Shown here piece after piece: positions 1 to 10,500 of a DNA stretch of 64,000 bases; position 1 is the stretch's first letter; the number at the start of each line of letters is the position of its first letter. The notes beneath the pieces are model-generated. The model saw only the letters and a program-made list of their open reading frames with translations. It did not search any database and had not been told where the DNA came from. This DNA comes from Haematococcus lacustris (Eukaryota; Chlorophyta; Chlorophyceae; Chlamydomonadales; Haematococcaceae). The translations under genes and the position numbers were made by a program. The stretch covers positions 2,892,396 through 2,956,395 of the forward strand of contig JASKMD010000030.1 in assembly GCA_030144725.1 (NCBI GenBank). The letters are read 5' to 3'.

Positions 1-3000
1 ACACAGGGCCAGGCACCACTGCCGCCAACTCCCTCAGGAGACTGAAGGCAGCAACCTTGGTCTTGGGGTTCTTGGCCAACAGGGTGCGGCTCAGGCCCCG
101 CAGCACGTGCGGCACATCCGCACTCAGCTTGGCCAGTGGGCTGTAGGAGCAGGGGTCAGGCATGGGGCACCGCTGGGTGGTGGCAGGGCGGGTGTCGGGC
201 TGTTGCCAAACCAGCTCAGGGTGACACGTAACTGTCTCTGTGGTGAGCGCTAAGGCAACGCGCTAGCGAGCAGTCAGAAACGACACTGCTCTGACAAGGT
301 TTTTCCGTAGGCTACAAAACACGGGGTGGATCATGGGCTGCGGCAAAAGTGTCAGTGTCTGGGCCGACTGGTGTCGGCGGCTTGGCCACTGCGCACGCTA
401 GAAGGACCCCGGCGACTGGGCGGAACGGAAGTTACCTTTCGGGATCGTCCGGTGCGAAGCGCTTGGCAGCCGCAGCTACTTGCCGCGCCAGCACAACAAA
501 GGTCGCGAACACGTCCACCTTCACATTTTCCTCGCGCTCCTTGAACCGCGACACCAACTCCGTGGCGGCACTGCCGTACACCTGCAACAGCGGTAGCCCG
601 CGTTCGCTTAGTCGGCATATCCATCCGCGAGGATTGTGGAGTGCGCGCCGACCTCTCCTAGCGAGGGCGACGGCGACCCAGCATCTTGGTGGCTGGCGCG
701 TCTTGCGCGCTGCAAGTTGCAAGCATAGCACCTGCGGTATCGCGTCCACGTAGGAAGATGCCAGCGCTGACAAGAGCTTGGCCGCGGCTCGGCGCACTTT
801 CCAGCTTTGCTCCTCATCGTCACTGTAAGCATCGTCGTCGCTCCCACCCCTGCGCGACAGCAACGCGGCAGGGTGATCAGGTCGGCCCATAGCGTGCCGC
901 TGACTTGATTTGAGCTTCCTTTAGGGCTCGACAATTCCCGAGTACGCACATAGATAACAAAATCGAGGCCATAACGTCACGCGTCACGCTGCCTACGCCC
1001 CGCGCTTGCCCCGCGCCGGCCATCGGCCCACTCACTGCCCATCCTCCTCGTCGTCCTCCTCCCCAGCCAGCTCCTCATCCTCCCCGTCCGAGGCGTAGTT
1101 GGGATCGTACTTCAGGCCGCGGAGGCCGAGGGCGAGCAAGGTACCCAGCTGGGCGCGAGCGTCGTGCGGCCCACGCAGCACCATACCCTCCAGGGACTGC
1201 ATCAGCCGGGCCAGCGCGGGTGCAGCTATGGGCAGCGATGTGGTGAAATTTCACAAACGCAGCAGAAAGGTCCAGGCTTGCACCTCTGTGTAACAGTGAG
1301 ACACTGGCTAGCTCGTTCACAAGGGGACAGGGAGAGAGAAGCCCCACAGCATTGATCCTGGCACCTCACTGGTTACCTGAGCAGCAGCAGTTGCCTGCCC
1401 TGGGTGAGGAGGTAGCAAGGCCAAGTGCAAGGCCACCTGTGTCCATTCCATGCCACCCTAGTTTGCTGCCTGGATAGTGGGTCGCAAGGAGCACCTGTCA
1501 GACCACCAAGCCAGCGGCGAGGTAGCCTGCCTGTGTGCATGCATTGAGGGTAGCATGCTCATGGTGAGCGACTTGTAGCTGCCTCTTGCCCTGCCTCTTG
1601 CACTGCCTCTTGCCCTGCCCCTGCCCCTGCCCCCACCCCAGGCACAGCCTCTGCACCATACCTGCAGACAGGCCTCTCGTAGCTCCTCCCCACCCTCTGC
1701 TGCCCCATCGCAGTATTTGACCAGCAGCGGCACTGCTGCGCCCAGGAAGGGCCCAAAGCGGTAACCTACGGAGCGGCTGCAGCTCACAGCACACCACGCA
1801 GCAGCAGCAGCAGCAGCAGCGGGAGCTGCAGCATGTGCAAGAAGCTGCACACCAGTGTTTTTTTTTTAACGCTATATATAGCGATCGCTATAAAAAGCGA
1901 CATTTCAGAGGGCTCCGTGCGCTATGGATTGGACCCCTTGCGGACTGTGCTATAGCGCATCGCGTTATAAAAAGTGAACTTTGTACTGCAGCCGCAGCTC
2001 GGCTAAGAGCCGCAATTTGGAAAAGCGCCGCAGTCCCGATGGCTGAGCGCCGCAGTCCCGATGGCTGAGGGAAAACATCAACCAGCATTTTTGCAAGAGC
2101 CCAGCCCGCACCCAGAAGTACAAGCAGCTTTGCCACAGCCTTGGGCTCATTGGTCAGCTGATAGGGCGGGCCGCGCCAACCCGTTGGCTGAGCTTGCGGA
2201 AGCCAGCAGAGCGGCTGGTGCGTGACATCAGGTCCTTGGTGTCCTACTTTGACACAGCCTCCACACAGACCTCCCTACTCTCTTGGCAGCCTACGGGCTC
2301 TTGCCCATCCTTCGCTCACTCAACCGCCTCAACCTTCTGTGCCAAAGCCGTGCCATCTATGTCGAGGACCTGATGCAGGAGGTGGCCCTAACGGCCAACA
2401 AGATCACTGCCTTGTACTCAGGCCCCTCCCCCTTCTCTGCACTGGACTTCCCTGAGTTGACAGCCTTCACCAATGTCAGTCAAAGGACCTGGCAGCTGCA
2501 TGACAGTGCAATCAGATGAGGCTGACAGTGACAGTGAGGATGAGGAGGTAGGCAGCAGGCAGGCAGCAGCGGACATGGAGACAACGTTTGGTGAGAATGA
2601 GGAGGAGGAGGAAGGCAGTGAGCTAGGCAGTGAGCCGGTGCAGCTGTACGCCATCCCCCCAAAAGGGCGCCGGGCTGCTTTAGTGCCAGCCAGTGACTTC
2701 CAGCAGCATGTCGACAGTGCCAAGCACGAGCTGGCAGCAACAGCAGATGCTGTGGTACGTGACCTACACAGCCGCTTCCTCCCACCGGAGCATGCCAAAG
2801 GACTGGCTGTTGTGTACGCCCACTACTGGGACAAGCAGCCCAGCGATGAAGACTTCCTTGACGCCTGGCCATTGTCAAGGCCCGGTACTGCATGGACGCG
2901 ACCCTCGCTAACGGCCAACTAGCGCCAGCGTTGTTGGACCAGCAAATGCTATCTGCCCAGCAATCAGCATTTGTGGAAGTCATGCGCTGCCAAGCTGAAC

Positions 3001-4145
3001 ACCGTGTGGAGCTAAGCTCAGCAGCAGCCAACCCAGCCAAGGAGACCACCAAGCTGTGGCGCTACCTGGCTGGCCAACCCATCACCAAGGCTGATATCTT
3101 GGAGTACATCAAGCTGGCAGAGCTTGATGTACTCCAAGATACTGCTGGCAGCAACAGCAGATGCTCTGGTCATGACACCAGGCTTAGTGGAGGAGGAGCG
3201 CATGTTCTCAGCCATGGCTTACCTCAAAGATGACACCCGCAACAGGCTGCAAGAGTGCCACTTGAATGTGTGCGCCCGTGTCTTCAGCAGCAATCAATTT
3301 GATTTGGACACATTCCCAGATGAGCGTGCCATTAACAAGTGGCTGGATAACGCTGCTGTGCGTGGGCGCTACCGCCTTTGATTGGGCCTATTGCTTTAAT
3401 TTGACATTTTTGTTGTGCGCTATGGGGCCCAATAGGGTCGCGCTATGAACATGACAGTCCCAATCTGAGCCATGTCACTTTGTGCTATGAAATTGGAAAG
3501 AGGCCAAATGAAAAAAAAAACACTGCTGCACACCGGTCTGTCACGCCAGACACTGTCATGCCAGGCATAGTACAGGGCAGCACTGGTTGCGCTGAGCTAG
3601 TAGCGCTTGCTAGGAACAGTGTCTGCAGCAGGGTATGCCTGCTCCTGCCCCTCCTCCTGCCCCTCCTCCTGCCCCTCCTCCTGCCCCTCCTCCTGCCCCT
3701 CCTCCTCCCCCTTCTTCTGCCCCTCCTCCCGTCCCTCCTGCCTCTCCCTGCAGCAGGGGTTTAACAGCCTGTAAGCAGTGGCCTTGCAGCCTACTGTGTT
3801 GCCCTTGCTACAGCCCCTGCCTGTGCACTGGGGCCAGGGCCGTCTGAGGCTAGGCCCAGGGTGCCAACCGCAGTGCTGCAGCAGCCCATCACACCTGCCA
3901 CACCTGCCATGCCATGCCTCTGCCAGCCCAGCCAGACCCCAGCAGATCACACCAGGGGCTGACCAAAGTGCCGCCCCCCTCCTGGAATGCTTGGGGTGGG
4001 CCCTGGCCCTGAGCCATACCCCCCACTCTGCTGCTGGCAGGGTAGGGGCACTGTGGTTTCTGAAGGTCAACAGCCGACTGCCTGGCCCTTGCTTCAAGGG
4101 GTGTTGGCCAGGCGACATCCCAGGCTGGTCATCTTTGGCTGGGCC

Positions 4146-4237
<92 letters not shown>

Positions 4238-5704
4238 TGCTCCTGCTGCTGCTCCTGCTGCTGCCAGTGTCTCACCTGACTTGTCCCATGGCCTGCACGT
4301 AGATGTGCACCATGTCTGGCTTCAGGCCTGGCTGCTGCAACCGCTCGAGCAAGCTCTGCACCAGGCTTGCCAGCGGCGCGTCAGGCAGGAACATGGACAG
4401 CGCTCCTACAGGGAGCGGCAGCAGCAGCAGCATACGCACACTGCATGCCGCAGCCCCCGATCTCTGCCAGGTGTAAGCATTCCTCTGTGCAAGGCTGGCA
4501 GCTGGTATACTGGCGCTGGCATTGACTGACCCGTGCAGTGCATGGCCCGCTTGCGCACTGCCGCACGGGGGTCGTTCAGCAGTGCCAGCAGCGCCAGCTG
4601 GATGGCCCCAAGCAGTGACCCCAGCAGGTTGCCAAACTTCAGCAGCACCTCGGTTAGGATGTCCAGCGCATCACCAACTGCATCACTGGACTCCTGCAGC
4701 CCATGCAGTGCATGCAGCCCATGCAGCGGAAGCAAACGCATGCATTGGTGGAGCAGAGAGTGGTGGGGCTGTGAGCAGCATTGTTGGGAGGGTGCGTCGT
4801 GCGGTGGTAGGCTGATGTGCTGGGTTAGGAGTCCCAGGTGGTCACGTGCCCCAGTTCTGGTGTGGGCTTGTGCAGGCAGATCTAAAGAGTGGAGGCAGGC
4901 CTGAGACCTGTGCCAGCACCTGTGCCTCCCTGCTGGTTGCAGAGCACTGTCAGCATTGCCACAGGACACAGAAATTGTGGCTGTCTGAGGGATCCTGACT
5001 GCAGCAGACCCTTGGACCTTCAGCACAGCTGCTGCAACTGCCACAGCTATGACTGTGGTCCTGCACTCTGCAGGCTTTCTCACTCCCAGGGCAGAAGCTC
5101 GCACTGCACCTTGCCCACTGCCTCCAGCATCTTGTTGGCGATGATGGCAGAGCCATTGACAGCAAGGTTCCCGCCAGGAATGTCTGAGATGACGGTTTTC
5201 AGGGCAATGCTGGCAATGTCCCGCTGTTGCTGTTTGTTGGACGTGGACACATTGACCACTTTGTCACAGAGCACCTTGATGGTATCCTCAGCACGCTGCT
5301 CGCCAACCTTGCGGATAAGCAGTCCTAGGCTGCAAGGTGTGAATGAGGCACATGGTGGGTGTCACACATTGGACGGGACGGGCACGGCTCACAGCTCAGC
5401 CCACCACTTCACTGCCAAGCCGGAGATATCACCAGCGTCGTCGAGCTGGTTAACCAGGGCCGTGCAGAGTTTTCGCTCGGTTTCTGGGTCCGTCTTGAAC
5501 TTGCCCTGGATCAGCTCAGTCTGCAGGTCTGAGGTGGCCATGTACCTGAAGTCCCGGTCTTTACTGCCGATCTGCGAATACAATCGCATTGCTTGTGTGT
5601 GAGCTGCTGCCAAGAGCATAGCAAAGGAGGGCCGCGATCAATCATCGGGCGAACACGAAATCTATGTACACCTTCTCTAGGATCAGCATTAGCGTTTGCG
5701 TCAT
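1..5704 (-). CDS. CAND1: CAND1-like cullin-associated NEDD8-dissociated protein (5' part)
   Basis: CAND1 is a HEAT-repeat protein that binds un-neddylated cullins and exchanges SCF substrate receptors in cytosol and nucleus. The reading starts at ATG 5704 (MTQTLMLILEK) and continues through exons 5672-5704, 5393-5571 (DKD-like segment IGSKDRDFRYMATSDL), 5110-5329, 4531-4693 (DALDILTEVLLKFG), 4276-4405, 1662-1776 (GPFLGAAVPLLVKYCDG), about 1036-1238 (GLKYDPNYASDGEDEE), 732-849 (YSDDEEQSWKVRRAAAK), 436-581 (SRFKEREENVKVDVF) and 1-140. The signature order YDPNY, acidic stretch, SWKVRRAAAK, SRFKEREENVK is that of CAND1. Phases agree at every junction I could fix; the acceptor before the YDPNY exon is unresolved, and a small exon may lie near 1380-1440. 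The gene leaves the window after roughly the first third. The intron 1777-4275 contains a hAT transposon and simple repeats. Family assignment is firm; exact exon ends are by eye. Confidence 0.85.
1853..3525 (+). mobile_element. hAT-superfamily DNA transposon inside a CAND1 intron
   Basis: The element has perfect 15-bp terminal inverted repeats: CAGTG plus ten T at 1853-1867, and ten A plus CACTG at 3511-3525. It is flanked by an exact 8-bp target-site duplication CTGCACAC at 1845-1852 and 3526-3533. CAGTG-type ends with an 8-bp duplication are the hAT hallmark. The 1673-bp body holds transposase fragments on the plus strand. It lies antisense to CAND1 and wholly within an intron, so it need not damage the host protein. 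Confidence 0.9.
2473..3381 (+). pseudogene. hAT-like transposase fragment
   Basis: Three plus-strand open stretches read as pieces of one protein: an acidic region near 2510-2650, a helical region (HYWDKQPSDEDFLDAWP, then SAQQSAFVEVMRCQAEHRV), and a C-terminal piece ending at 3381 with EERMFSAMAYLKDDTRNRL. The last resembles the hAT C-terminal dimerisation segment, where a Glu/Arg-Phe-Ser-x-Met stretch precedes an RNRL motif. The pieces lie in different frames and the BED finger and most of the RNase-H-like catalytic region are absent in this 1.7-kb element, so the element is probably non-autonomous. Some frame changes could be introns. Confidence 0.6.
3646..3728 (+). repeat. CTCCTGCCC-type 12-bp tandem repeat
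   Basis: About seven copies of a 12-bp pyrimidine-rich unit (CTCCTGCCC plus CTC variants) lie in the large CAND1 intron just outside the hAT element. On the minus strand it would read Gly-Gln-Glu-Glu repeats, which is not evidence for coding. Confidence 0.8.
4147..4262 (+). repeat. CTG trinucleotide microsatellite
   Basis: An almost pure CTG run with a few CTC interruptions lies next to CAND1 exon 4276-4405, on the intron side of its splice donor. CTG/CAG tracts recur at 10829-10870, 16990-17015, 41482-41527 and 47838-47854, each in an intron. Confidence 0.85.
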
Positions 5705-5840
5705 CTTGGCCGTACAGCACGCTGGATGCGGACTGGAAGCAGGGCTAGAGTTTACGCAATGTCGGTTGGAGCCGTTGGTGGGAAGCTGGACAAGGAAATC
5801 CCTACTGCACCAAAATAAAGCACGTCATTGTAAAGCGCTA

Positions 5841-6750
5841 CTATGATCTCTCTGTTGTAATCTCTCTGGTGGTGTGCACCGCATGGCGCAACAGCCGGCC
5901 CCGGTTTGCTGGACCCTCTAGCCAGTCATCAGTCACCTGCTCCCCCTCCTCAAGCCCCAGCAGGCCCCGCTGCAAAGCCACCTCCGCCTGCATGGCTGGA
6001 GTCACCACCATCCCACCCTCCCCCAGCAGCCAGCTGACGTCCATGCCACACATTCATGCCACACGTCCATGCCACATGTCCATGCCACACGTCCATGCCA
6101 CACATGCCACACACAATTGGCAAAGCTGGTCTCCACCTTCTTGCCCACATCGTCGACGGTGTTGGAGTCGTGCTGATTGCGAGGTACAGCGTTGAGCTCG
6201 GCGCGGAGGCCCGGGTACGCGGCCAAAACAGCCACCACAGCTAAGCTGCATTCCGGGAGTGGGCGTACCGCGGCCGAGCTGCAGGAACAGGTTGCGCTCA
6301 CCCAGGTTCGGGATGACCGCGTCCTCAGCTGGGATCTCCTCGAAGGCCTCCTGGCCGTCCGCAAGTACAGTGCCGCGTGTGAAGCAGTCGCGCACCATGA
6401 GGTCCAACAGCAAGCTGGCGAGCAGCGCCCTCTTGCTGCAGGCCTCTACCCAAAGCACAAGTTGCCCGTAGAGCCGCGCCTCGACCACTTCGGACGCCAC
6501 GACCGCGCCCGCCTCTAAACCCGCAGCAGACACACACCTCATCACGGTGAGCAGTTTGCACTTCTTGGCGTGCCAGGTGTTGTTGTGGTTGCGGGCCCAG
6601 TGCGCTTCACCGTTGGCCTGCATGTCCCGCTGGGCCTGACTTGGTTCTGGCGGCCTCACGCTCAACCTAACTGTCCGAGGCATTACGACCACGTCTCTGT
6701 TTCGCTGCATTTCTTTCGCCTTGCTTGCACCTTTGCTTGCACCTTGCACC
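5841..6750 (-). CDS. unidentified protein gene
   Basis: The minus strand has a protein-like open stretch from about 6750 to 6260: a basic N-terminus, then amphipathic helices (RLYGQLVLWVEACSKRALL, LLLDLMVRDCFTRGTVL) and a segment FEEIPAEDAVIPNLGERN. Plausible following exons are at about 6250-6110 (VVAVLAAYPGLRAELNAVP) and 6053-5841 (MQAEVALQRGLLGLEEGEQV), ending at a stop at 5841. A short tandem repeat separates the last two. I do not recognise the family and could not fix all splice sites. It lies upstream of the CAND1 start, in the same orientation. Confidence 0.4.
6046..6113 (+). repeat. ATGCCACACGTCC-type minisatellite
   Basis: About five imperfect copies of a 12-13-bp unit (CATGCCACACGTC) lie between two putative exons of the minus-strand unknown gene. 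On the minus strand it gives Trp/His/Met-rich peptides, more likely intron than coding. Confidence 0.75.
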
Positions 6751-6759
6751 TAGTTATTT

Positions 6760-7530
6760 CTAGATTTCCTGGTTTTTCCGGTTTTTTTTCCTGGTTCTCC
6801 TGTTTATTTCCTGATATTCCTGTTTAATTACCTGACTTTTGATGACTTTTGATGTACATGATGTACAACGAGCAACACAGCCTCTGTTATAATGGTAGGG
6901 CAGCCTGCCACATACAGTTCTTCCCTACATTAGAACAGATGTAAGTTATCAAGCAACCATTCGACCAACCGTTACAGTGACGACGAGTGGTGACTAGTGG
7001 CGCATGTGGCTCACCAAAGTAGTCGCAAAGCATCTTGTGCGTACCATTGCACCTTGTGTGTACCATTGCATCTTGTGTGCATCTTGTGTGTTGTGACCAT
7101 GCTGCGTCGTGACCGAGCTCCCTCATGAGCTTCCTCATAGAACATGGTGACAAGCACCGTTAGATATCCACGGAGCTGCACCTGCAGATGCACCTGCAGA
7201 TGAAGCAATTTAGGAAGCAGCTCTCCACTATCCTCAAGCCCAACAAGCTACCACCCCGCCTAATAAATTACATTTTGAGCCCAGTTGCGCGCCTCAGTTT
7301 ACAGTGAGTGTGATAGCGCGCAAGCCTGCGCTACCTGACCTCAGCGTGATGCCAAACTGTATCGGTTTGGTCCGGGTCCAGGGTTGGCCGGGGTCACGGG
7401 GTCGCCAGTGCTGGAAGTGCACCAATGGGGCGCCCACTGAAACCGCGGGCTGCACCAAGCAGTGAAGCAGCTACAGAGGCAGCCAGGTCTGTGCCAGTTG
7501 TCCACACTGCGTTGCTGGCTGCACACCATC
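6760..7530. other. intergenic stretch with short tandem motifs
   Basis: No supported gene. The left end is T-rich with repeated TTTTTCCTGGTT-like pieces (6765-6845), and 7040-7100 has a tandem of GTACCATTGCACCTTGTGT-like units. The AP endonuclease start codon follows at 7531, so its promoter should lie here, but no motif is clear enough to name. Confidence 0.5.
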
Positions 7531-10500
7531 ATGGTCCATGAGGATGCCATTCTTCCTTGGACTAGGCCAAGCAAACGTACAAGGAGCAGCAAGCAGGCAG
7601 TAGATGTGCATCAGGCAGAAGCCAAGGAGTCGAGCGCTGTAGCTGCCACAGCGTCCAAGTGAGTGCTGATGGCATATCGCCCTAATCACACAACACCACT
7701 GCTGCTCATCACATGTCACCCATCACACATCAACCCACACATATCATCACATCACGTGTCACACCGCATCATCTTACACAGCTCAAGCTCCATCCCACAC
7801 TACCAGTGAAGTGCTGCGGCATTGAGCACCCTGGCAGCTGTTAGGATACAAGTCACTGCAAGTCCCCTCCCACCTACACTATTGCCTAACCCATGTGACA
7901 CGACTGATGCCTACAGCCTATCGCCTAGAGATTGGCACGACACCCAGTGATGCAATGATGCAAGACTCCACAGCACATTGTTCACCTGCTAATGGGCAGG
8001 GGCTGTGTTGTCTGTAAGTGTCTGTGACCTACAGCCGGTATTAAGACCTAACTTCCTACCCCAACCCCTTGCGAGGGTCGGGCAATCAATGTTGGCACAA
8101 AACACATGCTCTGATGTAAACAACAGCTCAAGCATCGCCTAGTGCGCACATACTACTGTGCTACAGGCTGCTGGGCTTGGGCCTTGGGTGCCCGGTCTCG
8201 CAGCTTCCTGAAGCCCTATGCAGCCTGACAGCATACAATAAGTGGGTCATGTCAACGGTGCTTGCCTGTCAAGCTCACTGTTTGCCTAAGTGCAGTTTTG
8301 CAAGTCTCCACAACGTGCTTCTTACAGAGCCTCGGCACACGCTGCTGTGCCACGTGCTGCTGCTGAGCCGCTCACTGCCAGGAGGTGTAGGGTGGTGTGA
8401 GAACTTAAACACACCCATGCGGTGCCTCATGAAAGACCATGCCTTCCACCTTGCTGCCCAGCCCGGCAGCTCTTCTACCAGCTGCTGCTCAATTAGGTCA
8501 ACCGAACCACTAGTAGCCAAGGCCTGGGGCCTCACTGCACTGGGCGGGCAGCATAGGCCAGAAACATCAGCCGCCACTTGCAGCCCTCTAGGCAACGCAT
8601 GTTCAGGTTCGCTGCGTCACAGGTCCAGTCCGGCGAGCCCTGCGAGGCACTTGGTCTGGTTCTGCCCTGCAGCCCCTGTCTGCCCCTAGGCAGAGATTGT
8701 CACCCACCTGCTGAGCCTGTGCCCTTGCACCCTGGGCCCTGGGCCTAGCCTCGTCACCCAGGCCTACACCCTGCCCTGGGGGCTCGGTCCTCAGCCCGGC
8801 AGCGCCCTGCCCTTGACAGCCCTGGCCCAGCCCCACCCCCCAGCCCCTGACCTGGTCCCAGCGGCGCAGCGCCTGGCTGAAGGCGTCGTCCCAGCCTCCA
8901 GGGTCGACCCGGTAGCCCAGCCGCTTGAGCTCCGCGCTGCTGTTGGGCACGTAGGTGTTCACCTGCACAGGCAGCCACCCACTGCTAGGCGCGTGGCAGC
9001 AGGGTGACCCCGTGCGCCCCCATCCAGCCCTGGGCATACAGGCTGCAGGGCTCCACAGCTAGGACCGGACCCACTCTGCCGCTACCCACCTTGTAGTCCC
9101 ACCGCTGGGGCTAGCACCATCGGAAGGGGTCAGCAGCAGGCCTCGCCAGCTCCTTTCCCTGATGGTGCTGGCCAGATGGGCTCGGCTGCCAGGGCATGGC
9201 GCGGCACAAATCGTGATCGACCATTCAGGAGGAGGGGAAGACACAAAAATGACGGCGTGCAAGAGAGCAGCTACTGCCTGGGGCGCTGCCTGCTCTAATC
9301 ATTCCAGTTACCAGGCCATGACGCGGCTCAGACAATATCTGCCCAATCCAGTCACCATAGCAATGCCTTGTAACCACAAGGCGCTGTGCAGTCATGACCA
9401 ACACACAATTTTCCAGGCATGCCACCCAGCACCATGCCTGCAGCATTGCCCCGGCTACTGCCTTGCAGCGTTGCCCTAAGCACGCTGCCCTGCCTGCAGT
9501 GGTGCGGCGTCAGGGCCTGGCCCAGCAGCAGCCCAACCCACCGGAGGGGGTGCAGCGGGTGAGGAGGCGGGGGTGGGAGCACCGGCTATGGTGGTGGAAG
9601 GAGCCCCAGACGCTGTTCCTTCGGCTGGAGGGGCCAAGAAGAGCCGCAAGAAAGCTGCACCACGAGTTGAAAGTGAGCGGGGCAACAGGGGCTGTGTGCG
9701 TGAGCCCCTGTGCGGTGGCCTGTGGCCAACATCCTCGCATGGCACTTGGAAAAAAGCATGCCACAAAAGCATGCCACGTGCCTGTGTGGCGGTGAGGATG
9801 CGATGCAGGCAGGCAGGTGAGGACAGCGCTGCAGTGGCATGTGCCCAGCACCTGCTGCCTGATGCGTGGTCGACATTGGGCTATGGCTGCGTTGTCACTG
9901 CAGTCAGCCACCTGCTTGTCCCTTGAGCCATGTAGGGTGTGGCGCCTGAGTCCCCCACCTGTGGCGGGCCATGCCCGCTGGTCACATCCTAGACAAGGTC
10001 TATACCCATTGTCTAGGATGTGCTGCATGATTTGACAGTATAGCACTAAGGCTCACGCCCGGCATGGCAGCTGCAGGTAGCTGTGCGTGGGGCACCCATG
10101 GGGCATGCATGGGGTGTCATGTTTGGCCGCAGGGGTGGTGTATTCTGAGTCGCTGCGCAAACCGCTGCCAGAGGGCCATGGGCCCATCACAAAGGTCATG
10201 ACCTGGAATGTGGCTGGGCTAAGAGGGCTGCTGAGGAAGGTGGGAGGGCTGACTGCATGCATGCACCAGCCTGAAATGTGTTACAGTGTAAAGCCAACAT
10301 CATCAGTCATGCATACATGCATGCATGTATGCCCATGTCATGGGCATTCAGGCGCCTGCTGCTGGGATGGACCGGCCTCCTGGGCTTCCAGCCCTGGTGT
10401 TCGTTTGGTATAGCGTCAATGCAAGGTCTTCATAGTTTGGACAATGGCATGTGACAATGTGCTCAAGTAGGAGGGGTTGCTTAGAGTGTGATTATGAGCA

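Noticed and set aside
3597..4118. Minus-strand Gly-Gln-Glu-Glu frame as an exon of CAND1
   Set aside because: It arises from a 12-bp tandem repeat in an intron and has no counterpart in CAND1.
8603..9037. Minus-strand frame resembling an AP endonuclease exon, as a second gene
   Set aside because: It is part of an inverted partial copy that lacks neighbouring exons and lies inside the intact gene.
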